Origin: Chitinophaga agrisoli
GTDB lineage: Bacteria > Bacteroidota > Bacteroidia > Chitinophagales > Chitinophagaceae
Direction of reading: 5' to 3'
DNA length: 64,000 bases
Assembly: GCF_008386695.1 (NCBI RefSeq)
Contig: NZ_VUOC01000004.1
Span: forward strand, 1,738,327 to 1,802,326
Every line of letters begins with the position of its first letter. The stretch's first letter is position 1. A program made the translations under genes and the position numbers. Under the pieces are notes generated by a model. It had not been told where the DNA came from. It searched no databases and saw only the letters and a program-made list of their open reading frames with translations. This document shows positions 57,097 to 64,000 of this stretch, one piece after another.

Positions 57097-57936
57097 TTAA
57101 TACAGATAGTTCAGTGCAATGATATCATTGGCATTGAACGTACGGTTCCCACCGTTAGAACAGGCCAGCATCCAGGAGGCTGCATCCGGACCGGTAGGCG
57201 TACCGGGGATGGGCACAGCGCCTATACCGGCAGAACCTTCGTTACCAGCGCCGGCGGAGCCGCAGCTGAATGCGCGGTTCATATAATCCGTATGACGGAA
57301 GCCAATGCAATGGCCTATTTCATGCTGAATTACAGAGCCTACATAGTTTACGTTCGGGTTAGAGCCGTATGCCTGCGGGTGCGTGTTCATGCTTACAGAA
57401 CTGTAAGGATTACCGCTGCTGGTGGGGAATCCGGAAGAGCCCAGGGTAATGAAACCACCGCTGGGGCCCTGATAGAAACCGCTGATGGTAATGTTGGCAG
57501 TGCCGCTGGTCACGCGCTGGAAAGTGATGCGCAGGCCCAGGTTGTTGTAACGTTGAATAGCCAGGTCTGTGCCTTGTACAAAAGCGGTACCTAAGCCTGT
57601 TACGCGTACGCGGATCACGCGGGGCAGGCCGGTTACCAGGTTATTGGTGCGGTACTGCTCTACTTCCGCAATGCGCAGGTTAGGCGTGGTAGGCACATCT
57701 GCCAGGTCCTGTGTAGAAAGCAGGATATCGCCTTCTACCAGGTAACCGCCGTCTACCTTACGGGCGCCGGCAATGTTAAATCCTTTGTTAGTGATCTGCT
57801 GTAATACTTCCTGAGGAACAGTTGACGCCTGTGCCGGTTGTTGCTGTACGGCGTCATTGTTTTCTTTCTGACAGGCTGTGAAGCAGGCGCCAGCTACGAG
57901 ACAGCCTGCAATCGTGCGGGTTACTTGTCTGAACAT
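57097..57936 (-). CDS. M57-family (HEIGH) lipoprotein metalloprotease
   Basis: A 279-aa lipoprotein with lipobox FTAC (start MFRQVTRTIAG). The zinc site is HEIGHCIGFRHTDYMNR near residue 210, the mark of the M57/HEIGH family. Late cysteines include CGSAGAGNEG and the terminal WMLACSNGG. These proteases are found in Bacteroidota as secreted or surface-anchored enzymes with unknown substrates. The protein likely sits in the outer membrane. A longer start (57981) adds a non-hydrophobic segment before the signal peptide and is less likely. Confidence 0.88.
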   Translation of the reverse strand: MFRQVTRTIAGCLVAGACFTACQKENNDAVQQQPAQASTVPQEVLQQITNKGFNIAGARKVDGGYLVEGDILLSTQDLADVPTTPNLRIAEVEQYRTNNLVTGLPRVIRVRVTGLGTAFVQGTDLAIQRYNNLGLRITFQRVTSGTANITISGFYQGPSGGFITLGSSGFPTSSGNPYSSVSMNTHPQAYGSNPNVNYVGSVIQHEIGHCIGFRHTDYMNRAFSCGSAGAGNEGSAGIGAVPIPGTPTGPDAASWMLACSNGGNRTFNANDIIALNYLY

Positions 57937-58409
57937 AGATGTGGATTTTGGGTTTTGAATTGATTTGATTTGCTCATGCATAGTTTATATGTGTGTTATA
58001 GGATCATAAAGGCCATAGATAACGTGGTAGCGCACGGCATACCGGCGCATACGAATAGTAGTGATCTTTACGTTGATATGTGTGCGTGAAAAATGAATGG
58101 TGAAGTACAGTAAATGACGGCTTAGTGCTCACCAGGATAGCTTCAATTTCCACTGAAAGATTGATGTCCGGGATATGGTTCAGGGCATACGGATTCGCTC
58201 TTAAAAGTTTGTGCTAAAACGGATCAATTCAGATTTTGTTGTGCTCGACGATTTAGATTTTGGTCTGATGTATCGCTGAAATTTTTCTGCGTTTCAATAT
58301 TACAACATTCGCATAATTTAAAAAAAACATTTTTGCCACTCTCAATAAAAATTGAATGGTACCGCTAATTGCATTAGCTTTAATAAACGCACTGCGATAC
58401 ATTATCAGC
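57937..58409. other. Gene-free divergent spacer between the M57 and S8 protease genes
   Basis: About 470 bp without a gene. It is AT-rich near both ends. A near-exact -7 box (CATTTTTG) lies about 70 nt before the S8 start. Nothing else could be assigned. Confidence 0.5.
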
Positions 58410-61232
58410 ATGAGACACATCGTCGCCAGATCACTATTGGTGCTGCTGTTGCTGTTTTTACACCTGCAGCTTTCCGCCCGCCAACAACCGGGAACAGATA
58501 CGCTTTTAAAACGATATGCTAATTTAATTAATACAAAAGCCGTTAAAGACAGCGGAGATAACGCCGTGTTTTACCTGGTCAGATTCCGCGTGTATCCCGG
58601 TACGGGAGCGCTTAACCGCTATGGTATCGTAAAGGTCCTCAACCGTTTATATTTTATCCTGCAGCAACCTGTCACAGATACTACGCTGCTGCATAATGTA
58701 GTATATACTTATCCCGCTAACAACAACTGGAAGAGCAGCGATCAATTACTGCGGCAATTGGAAAAGCTAAAGGACCACGACAGCCTGCGTTTGCAGCTAA
58801 CGCTGGATACCAGCCTGGCCCTGCCGGAATGGTGCCATATACAGCGCATCCAGGCTAAACGTTTTGCCATAGCCCGGGTGCGTAAACAGGACTGGCCGCA
58901 GTTTATCGCCCAGGCCGCGGTACGCTCCGCAGACGCTATCCGTCAGCCAAAAACAGAGATCATCATCAGCGGCAATGATATGACGTTGAACCGCGTAAGT
59001 ACCGTACAACAGCTGTATCCAAACCTGCAGGGCGCTAACATGACGGTATCCCTGAAAGAGAACCTGTTTGACACCGCAGATACAGACCTTACCGGCCGGT
59101 ATGCCGATGCCGGTCTGGCATCCGATATCATCGATTCACACGCCACCATTATGGGCACCCTCATCGCCGGCGCCGGCAACAGCGGCCCGGAAGGAAAAGG
59201 CGCTGCTCCACAGGCCCGCCTCAGCTCTTCCGATTTTGCGAACCTGTTACCGGATGATGCCACCGTATACGGACGGCTGGGCATCCGCCTCCAGAACCAC
59301 TCCTATGGCACCGGTATCGAGAACTACTATGGCGCGGAAGCCATGGCCTATGACCAGCAGATCGTAGCCATGGATACCATGATGCACGTATTCTCCTCCG
59401 GTAATGATGGCGACCAGGCCGCACCGGATGGCATTTACAGCGGTATACCCGGCTGGGCCAACCTCTCCGGCACTTACAAACAAGCCAAGAATGTGCTGGT
59501 AGCCGGCGGTACAGACGGCGGCAACCTGCTGCCCGTGGGTAGCGCCAAAGGCCCCGCCTACGACGGACGGGTAAAACCGGAGCTGGCAGCCTATGGGCTG
59601 GATGGCACTTCCAATGCCAGCGCCCTCACCAGCGGCATCAGCACCCTGGTACAGGACGCCTACCGCCAGCAATTTGGCCAAACCCCACCGGCCGTTTTAG
59701 TCAAGACCATCCTCATTAACAGCGCAGACGATATAGGTAACGCCCATGTAGATTATAGCAGCGGATATGGGGCTGTAAACGCCCTGCTGGCCATCAATGC
59801 CGTACGGGAACAACGTTTCCGCAGCGGCAGCGCTGCCAATGGCAGCGGCCAGGATATTGCCCTTACCGTGCCCGCAGGCACCGGGCAGGTAAAGATCACC
59901 CTGGGTTGGCCAGACCCGCCCGCCGCAGAAAATGCGCCCAAGGCCCTGGTAAATGACCTGGACCTATGGGTAACAAACGCAGCGGGCAACCGGTACGAGC
60001 CCTGGATCCTCAGCAGCTTCCCGGATGCAGACTCCCTGCAGGCACCCGCCCGCCGCGGCCGGGATACGCTGAACAATACGGAACAGGTGACCATCGATAA
60101 CCCTTCCGGCGTGATCCGCGTGCACATCAGCGGCGCCAGCGTACCACAGGGCCCGCAGCCTTTTTATATCTCGTACCAGTATACGCCCCGCTCCTATTTC
60201 CGCTGGGATAACCCGGCCCCCGGCTCCAAACTGGCCGCCGGCAGCACCATCCCCCTCCGCTGGGCCACCTCCCGCACCGGTACCGGCACCCTGTATTATA
60301 GCCTGGACAGCGTTCGCTGGAATACCATCATCCTGGGGCAATCCCTGGCAGAAGGTACTTACAGCTGGCAGGTACCGGATGTGTTTTCGAAAGTATGGCT
60401 GCGCATGCTGCTGAATGATACAGCCTATGTAAGCCAGGCGTTCTACGTATCCCCCGCCCCGGAACTGCATGTTGGCTTTGACTGCACAGATTCCGCCATG
60501 CTGTACTGGCCCGCCATTCCCAATGCCAGTGGTTATGAAGTGTATGCCCTTACCGGCACTCACCTGAGCGTATATACCCGTACCAATAATACTTCCGTCA
60601 TTATTCCCAAAGCCACTGTGGGTGGTACCTGGTTTACGATCAGCGCCATCCACCGCGATGGCTGGACCGGCGTACAGGCCAATGGCCTCGACTACCGCAA
60701 CCAGGGCCTTAGCTGTTATGTAAGCGCCCTGCTGGCAGACCCGCAGGATAACCAGCGCGTAGTACTTGCCCTCAGCCTGGGCAGCCTGTATAACCTGCGC
60801 ACCATCTGGTGGGAACGTCTCTCCGCAGGCAGCTTTACGCCCTTACAATCCACGCCCGTCAGCAGTGGCGTAACGGATTACACCATTACAGACGATAGCC
60901 CGCAACAGGGCATCAACCTGTACCGCGTGCGGCTGGAAACCACGGATGGGCGTATGATCCTCTCTGATACCGCATCCGCCGTGATACTGACAGACGAAAA
61001 TGCCTTCTTCCTATATCCGAATCCCGTACCGAATACCCTGCAGCTCTTAAGCCGCTCATCAACAGAAAGATTATGCCGTATTGTAGACATCAGCGGGCGC
61101 GAAGTACGCCGGCTGATCGTGACCAACACCCAGGAATCGATAGATGTAGCCGGGCTGGCGCCAGGCGTGTATGTGCTGGCGTTGTATGAAGGAGGTAAGG
61201 AAGTGTTTGTGCGGAAATGGGTGAAGTTGTAG
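58410..61232 (+). CDS. Secreted S8-family serine protease with T9SS sorting domain
   Basis: A 940-aa exported subtilisin-like protease. The signal peptide is MRHIVARSLLVLLLLFLHLQLSA. A ~190-aa propeptide region follows. Catalytic marks: Asp in SLKENLFDTADTDLTGRY, His in DSHATIMGTLIAGAG, oxyanion Asn in FSSGNDG and Ser in DGTSNASALTSG. A P-domain-like region (about 480-600), then beta-sandwich modules, lead to the C-terminal type A sorting domain (FFLYPNPVPNTLQL ... LAPGVYVLALYEGGKEVFVRKWVKL). The T9SS should export it and anchor or release it at the surface. The start is at the Met giving a clean signal peptide. Confidence 0.93.
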   Translation: MRHIVARSLLVLLLLFLHLQLSARQQPGTDTLLKRYANLINTKAVKDSGDNAVFYLVRFRVYPGTGALNRYGIVKVLNRLYFILQQPVTDTTLLHNVVYTYPANNNWKSSDQLLRQLEKLKDHDSLRLQLTLDTSLALPEWCHIQRIQAKRFAIARVRKQDWPQFIAQAAVRSADAIRQPKTEIIISGNDMTLNRVSTVQQLYPNLQGANMTVSLKENLFDTADTDLTGRYADAGLASDIIDSHATIMGTLIAGAGNSGPEGKGAAPQARLSSSDFANLLPDDATVYGRLGIRLQNHSYGTGIENYYGAEAMAYDQQIVAMDTMMHVFSSGNDGDQAAPDGIYSGIPGWANLSGTYKQAKNVLVAGGTDGGNLLPVGSAKGPAYDGRVKPELAAYGLDGTSNASALTSGISTLVQDAYRQQFGQTPPAVLVKTILINSADDIGNAHVDYSSGYGAVNALLAINAVREQRFRSGSAANGSGQDIALTVPAGTGQVKITLGWPDPPAAENAPKALVNDLDLWVTNAAGNRYEPWILSSFPDADSLQAPARRGRDTLNNTEQVTIDNPSGVIRVHISGASVPQGPQPFYISYQYTPRSYFRWDNPAPGSKLAAGSTIPLRWATSRTGTGTLYYSLDSVRWNTIILGQSLAEGTYSWQVPDVFSKVWLRMLLNDTAYVSQAFYVSPAPELHVGFDCTDSAMLYWPAIPNASGYEVYALTGTHLSVYTRTNNTSVIIPKATVGGTWFTISAIHRDGWTGVQANGLDYRNQGLSCYVSALLADPQDNQRVVLALSLGSLYNLRTIWWERLSAGSFTPLQSTPVSSGVTDYTITDDSPQQGINLYRVRLETTDGRMILSDTASAVILTDENAFFLYPNPVPNTLQLLSRSSTERLCRIVDISGREVRRLIVTNTQESIDVAGLAPGVYVLALYEGGKEVFVRKWVKL

Positions 61233-61373
61233 CGGTTAGCTTTTAGCTGTTCTACGCGGAAAATATGACACAAAAAAGGGGCCTGTTTATTCAACAGACC
61301 CCTTCTTAATTTAATCTTACTATTCTATCAACAGCCACAACTAAAAGCTAAAAGCTAATAGCTAACCGCTGTT
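61231..61373. repeat. Heptamer-type repeats flanking the S8/lpd convergent junction
   Basis: GCGGTTAGCTTTTAGCTG follows the S8 stop and GCTAAAAGCTAATAGC the lpd stop (on its own strand). Both begin at or one base after the stop codons. The lpd terminator lies between them. Confidence 0.75.
61272..61306 (-). terminator. Terminator of lpd
   Basis: AAGGGGTCTGTT pairs with AACAGGCCCCTT on the minus strand with one bulge, followed by six T. Confidence 0.75.
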
Positions 61374-62780
61374 TTACAGGTGTATCGCTTCGCCGTATGC
61401 CACTTCGATCGCGTCCTTCACGGATTCGCTCATAGTGGGGTGCGGGTGGATGGAGTTCAGCACTTCCTGGTAAGTAGTTTCCAGGGTACGTGCGGTAACT
61501 GTTTGTACAATGATCTCTGTTACGTTGGCGCCGATCATGTGGGTGCCCAGCCATTCGCCGTATTTGGCGTCAAAGATCACTTTTACGAAGCCTTCGGTCG
61601 TACCGGCAGCAGTTGCCTTACCGGAAGCACTGAAGGGGAATTTGCCCACTTTAACTTCGTAACCGGCTTCTTTGGCAGCTTTCTCAGTATAACCTACAGA
61701 GGCAATCTCCGGAGAGCAGTAAGTACAGCCAGGAATGTTGTTGTAATCGATAGGCGTAGGCTGGTGTGCGTACTTCTTCTCGTTATGAGCGATGGCTTCC
61801 ACGCAAACGATGGCTTCTTTGGAAGCTACGTGCGCCAGGGCCGGACCAGGCACCATATCACCGATAGCGTATACGTTCGGGATATTGGTCTGGTAGTATT
61901 TATCCACTAATACCTTTCCTTTGTCAGTTTTGATGCCCAGGGCTTCCAGACCCAGGTTCTCGATGTTGGCAGTGATACCTACCGCGCTTAATACCACGTC
62001 TGCTTCCAGGGTGATCTCGCCGGTCTGGGTCTTCACTTTTGCCTTTACGCCGTTACCGGCACTTTCTACCGCTTCTACAGAGGCGTTGGTCATTACTTCA
62101 ATGCCTTTCTTCTTGTAGATCTTTTCCAGCTCTTTGGAGATGTCTTCGTCCTCTACCGGTACAATACGCGGCATGAACTCAACGATGGTCACTTTAGTGC
62201 CCAGCGCAGCGTAGAAATAAGCGAATTCCACGCCTATTGCGCCGGAACCTACCACGATCATGGATTTAGGCTGCTGAGGCAGTACCATCGCTTCGCGGTA
62301 GCCGATCACTTTCTTACCATCTATTTTCAGGTTAGGCAGCTCGCGGGAGCGGGCGCCGGTAGCCAGGATGATATGTTTTGCTTCGTGTTTGGCAGTTTTG
62401 CCGTCTTTATCAGTTACTTCGATCTGACCTTTGCCGGTTACTTTAGCGTTGCCCAGGATCACATCGATCTTGTTTTTCTTCATCAGGAACTGCACGCCTT
62501 TGCTCATCTTGTCAGCAGAGCCGCGGCTGCGTTTGATCACGGCTGCGAAATCGGCTTCTGCGCCGCTCGTAGAGATACCGTAATCCTTAGAGTGTTGTAT
62601 ATATTCGAAAATCTGCGCCGATTTCAGCAATGCCTTGGTAGGGATACATCCCCAGTTCAAACAGATACCGCCTAAATTCTCCCGCTCTACCACGGCCGTT
62701 TTAAATCCCAGCTGTGAAGCCCGGATAGCAGCCACATATCCGCCGGGGCCGCTACCAATTACGATTACGTCGTATGCCAT
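61374..62780 (-). CDS. lpdA: Dihydrolipoyl dehydrogenase
   Basis: A 468-aa FAD enzyme (E3) that reoxidises lipoamide in pyruvate, 2-oxoglutarate and branched-chain dehydrogenase complexes and the glycine system. The redox pair is in GGICLNWGCIPTKALLKS. The FAD-binding GSGPGGYVAAIRAS and NAD-binding VVGSGAIGVEFAYFY are present. The active-site His-Glu pair is in LNSIHPHPTMSES. I start at MAYDVIVIG; the TATCTTTG box (62810-62817) lies inside the longer frame. No E1 or E2 gene is in the window. Confidence 0.96.
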   Translation of the reverse strand: MAYDVIVIGSGPGGYVAAIRASQLGFKTAVVERENLGGICLNWGCIPTKALLKSAQIFEYIQHSKDYGISTSGAEADFAAVIKRSRGSADKMSKGVQFLMKKNKIDVILGNAKVTGKGQIEVTDKDGKTAKHEAKHIILATGARSRELPNLKIDGKKVIGYREAMVLPQQPKSMIVVGSGAIGVEFAYFYAALGTKVTIVEFMPRIVPVEDEDISKELEKIYKKKGIEVMTNASVEAVESAGNGVKAKVKTQTGEITLEADVVLSAVGITANIENLGLEALGIKTDKGKVLVDKYYQTNIPNVYAIGDMVPGPALAHVASKEAIVCVEAIAHNEKKYAHQPTPIDYNNIPGCTYCSPEIASVGYTEKAAKEAGYEVKVGKFPFSASGKATAAGTTEGFVKVIFDAKYGEWLGTHMIGANVTEIIVQTVTARTLETTYQEVLNSIHPHPTMSESVKDAIEVAYGEAIHL

Positions 62781-62809
62781 ATTGCTTTCATTTTGATTAA
62801 AAAACTTGC

Positions 62810-62817
62810 CAAAGATA
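62810..62817 (-). promoter_or_regulatory. Promoter -7 box of lpd
   Basis: An exact TATCTTTG lies 29 nt before the lpd ATG. It supports the later of two possible starts. No -33 element is clear. Confidence 0.5.
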
Positions 62818-62821
62818 GGCA

Positions 62822-62880
62822 TTAATGTGTTGATATGCTAATATGATGATGCGCTAATGTATTAATAAATTTGCTGATAT
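62822..62880. repeat. Octamer-type repeat between lolA and lpd
   Basis: Degenerate TGTGCTAA/TATGCTAA words with an approximate 8-bp period, next to the lolA terminator. Confidence 0.55.
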
Positions 62881-62901
62881 ACTAACCCTTGATGTTTGGG
62901 C

Positions 62902-62944
62902 AAAAAAAATGTGCTAACAGATTATTATCAACCTGTTAGCACAT
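62902..62944 (-). terminator. Terminator of lolA
   Basis: ATGTGCTAACAG pairs perfectly with CTGTTAGCACAT on the minus strand, followed by eight T. Its stem begins with the octamer word TGTGCTAA. Confidence 0.9.
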
Positions 62945-62967
62945 ATATATCTATAGGAGACGGTATA

Positions 62968-63636
62968 TTATCGTAAGTCTACTACCTCAACACCCGGATA
63001 TTTCTTGGCATCGAAGGTAAAGGTGGCGTCTGTTACGGCTGCATTAGGCGTAAAGCTGGTCACCTCGTAGGTATACTGGTTGCCGTTTTTCTCAAACATC
63101 TTGATCCGGGCTACACTCTGGCTCTTTTTGTCTACAGACAGGATCACTTTAAAGAAGTTCTTGGATTTATCTGTAGGCGTCAGCTCAATGTTCTGGTAGG
63201 TCTTGCCTTTTTCCGTGGTTTCCCCATCCAGGCGGTAAAGGAAGTCCTTATCATAGAAATTGGTGAACAGTTTTGCCGGCGTAATTGCGCCTGCGTTCTG
63301 GTCTACATTGTTGATAGTCACCTCGTTCACGTCCTTGGCATATGTCCAGGAAGTTTTATTATCGCTGATGATATCCTGGCCGTTCAGGCTCACCTTATAT
63401 TTAGCGCCTTTCATATATACAGTGCCTTTCTGGGAGTCGTTCACGCTGTTATTGCCGCCCTGTACCTTCAGCACAAAATTCACCACGGCGGATTTAAAGG
63501 ATTGGAATTTCTTGCTTACATTATCCAGAATAGATTTTGCTTTTGGGTCGTTCTGTCCCTGACCGGCGCGGGTCTGAGCCATGCCGTTCAATGCCACAGC
63601 ACCTATCAACATACCTATTAATACAATTTTCTTCAT
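62968..63636 (-). CDS. LolA-like outer membrane lipoprotein carrier protein
   Basis: A 222-aa periplasmic protein of the LolA fold. Signal peptide KKIVLIGMLIGAVALNGMAQ, then a half-barrel that in LolA carries lipoproteins across the periplasm. Visible blocks are DPKAKSILDNVSKKFQSFKSAVVNFVLKV, GTVYMKGAKYKVSLNGQDIISDNKTSWTYAKDVNEVTINNVD and SVARIKMFEKNGNQYTYEVTSF. It is just downstream of ftsK on the same strand, a common arrangement in Bacteroidota. The start is the Met of MKKIV; an earlier Met 27 nt upstream adds no signal-like sequence. Confidence 0.9.
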   Translation of the reverse strand: MKKIVLIGMLIGAVALNGMAQTRAGQGQNDPKAKSILDNVSKKFQSFKSAVVNFVLKVQGGNNSVNDSQKGTVYMKGAKYKVSLNGQDIISDNKTSWTYAKDVNEVTINNVDQNAGAITPAKLFTNFYDKDFLYRLDGETTEKGKTYQNIELTPTDKSKNFFKVILSVDKKSQSVARIKMFEKNGNQYTYEVTSFTPNAAVTDATFTFDAKKYPGVEVVDLR

Positions 63637-63765
63637 TATAGCTTGTTTAAGTTTTCCAGTCAAATGTTGTGCAAGTTAGCAGTTCGCTGACTTAAAATTA
63701 TGTTAATAATTAGCCTGGGCCCTCTGCAACCCGGCTATCTATTAGACTGTGATACGTGTCAAAAG

Positions 63766-64000
63766 TTAAAAGCTGTTGAGTATCTCCTCCAGGTCTGCCT
63801 CCGTTTTTACCAGTACATCGCGGGCTTTGGAGCCCATATTGCCGCCTACGATACCGGCGGCTTCCAGCTGGTCCATTAAACGGCCGGCGCGGTTATAGCC
63901 CAGTTTCATACGGCGTTGCAACAGGGAGGTTGAGCCCTGCTGGTTCTGTACTATAATGCGGGCGGCTTCCTCAAACAGGGGATCGCGGTCCTGCAGGTTA
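63766..64000 (-). CDS. ftsK: FtsK/SpoIIIE DNA translocase, C-terminal gamma domain (partial)
   Basis: The last ~78 residues of a minus-strand gene that runs past the right edge of the window. They read as a winged-helix gamma domain: DPLFEEAARIIVQNQQGSTSLLQRRMKLGYNRAGRLMDQLEAAGIVG, the sequence-reading part of FtsK that recognises KOPS-like DNA. FtsK moves chromosome DNA and activates dimer resolution at the division septum. The stop lies in an AACAGCTTTTAAC word of the heptamer type. The motor and membrane domains are not in the window. Confidence 0.92.
   Translation of the reverse strand, partial: NLQDRDPLFEEAARIIVQNQQGSTSLLQRRMKLGYNRAGRLMDQLEAAGIVGGNMGSKARDVLVKTEADLEEILNSF

Overview
The window comes from a Bacteroidota chromosome, most likely Chitinophagaceae (Chitinophaga or a close relative). 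The signs are: a short primary sigma factor without region 1.1; exact TAnnTTTG promoter boxes in front of about fifteen genes; a subtilisin-like protease with a type IX secretion (T9SS) sorting domain; a GldM-like domain protein; DUF3822, DUF4249, DUF4397 and DUF1573 proteins; a fused SecDF; and the gene order nusB-DUF1573-yajC-coaE. There are about 50 protein genes. I saw no rRNA, tRNA, CRISPR array, transposase or prophage. It reads as core chromosome.

Layout. 0-8.5 kb: bacilliredoxin, Hsp20, a six-TM protein, an NTF2-like protein, arginine decarboxylase, a WbqC-like protein, a LEA14-like lipoprotein and a protein of unknown function, with a 1.4 kb gene-free tract holding an ~87-bp tandem repeat. 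8.5-18.5 kb, mostly minus strand: an HMA-like protein, pyrE, a Nudix hydrolase, a hotdog thioesterase, coaD, rsmD, DUF3822, a TPR protein, folB, trxB, DUF4249 and rpoD. 18.8-31.5 kb: threonine aldolase, an M64 peptidase with FG-GAP repeats, an STN-domain protein, valS, a GldM-like protein, an Abi_2/HEPN gene and a large TolB-like outer-membrane protein. 31.5-45.7 kb: sdaA, an FKBP lipoprotein, groES-groEL, nusB, DUF1573, yajC, coaE, a SNF2 helicase, a GH5 glycosidase, a Spy-like protein and a LytS/LytR pair. 45.8-64 kb: secDF, a serine hydrolase, DUF4397, an aminotransferase, a single-pass membrane protein, an M23 peptidase, the catalytic subunit of methylmalonyl-CoA mutase, a methyltransferase, an M57 lipoprotein protease, a secreted S8 protease, lpd, lolA and the end of ftsK.

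How the genes work together. Several sets serve central processes: CoA synthesis (coaD, coaE), protein folding and export (groESL, Hsp20, yajC, secDF, lolA), redox balance (trxB, bacilliredoxin, lpd) and transcription (rpoD, nusB). A second theme is secreted hydrolases and envelope proteins (M64, M57, S8, M23, GH5, the TolB-like protein and many lipoproteins), as expected of a polymer-degrading bacterium.

The most unusual content is non-coding. Two dispersed short-period repeat families (a heptamer like GCTAAAA and an octamer like TGTGCTAA) begin at or just after stop codons at many loci. A 55-bp tandem array beside folB looks like degenerate copies of a piece of folB. There are also 87-bp, 71-bp, 17-bp and 13-bp arrays, a 104-nt compound hairpin and an 82-bp inverted repeat. 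Several genes have the -7 box only 3-8 nt before the start codon, which suggests leaderless or nearly leaderless mRNAs. All calls come from reading the sequence without database searches.
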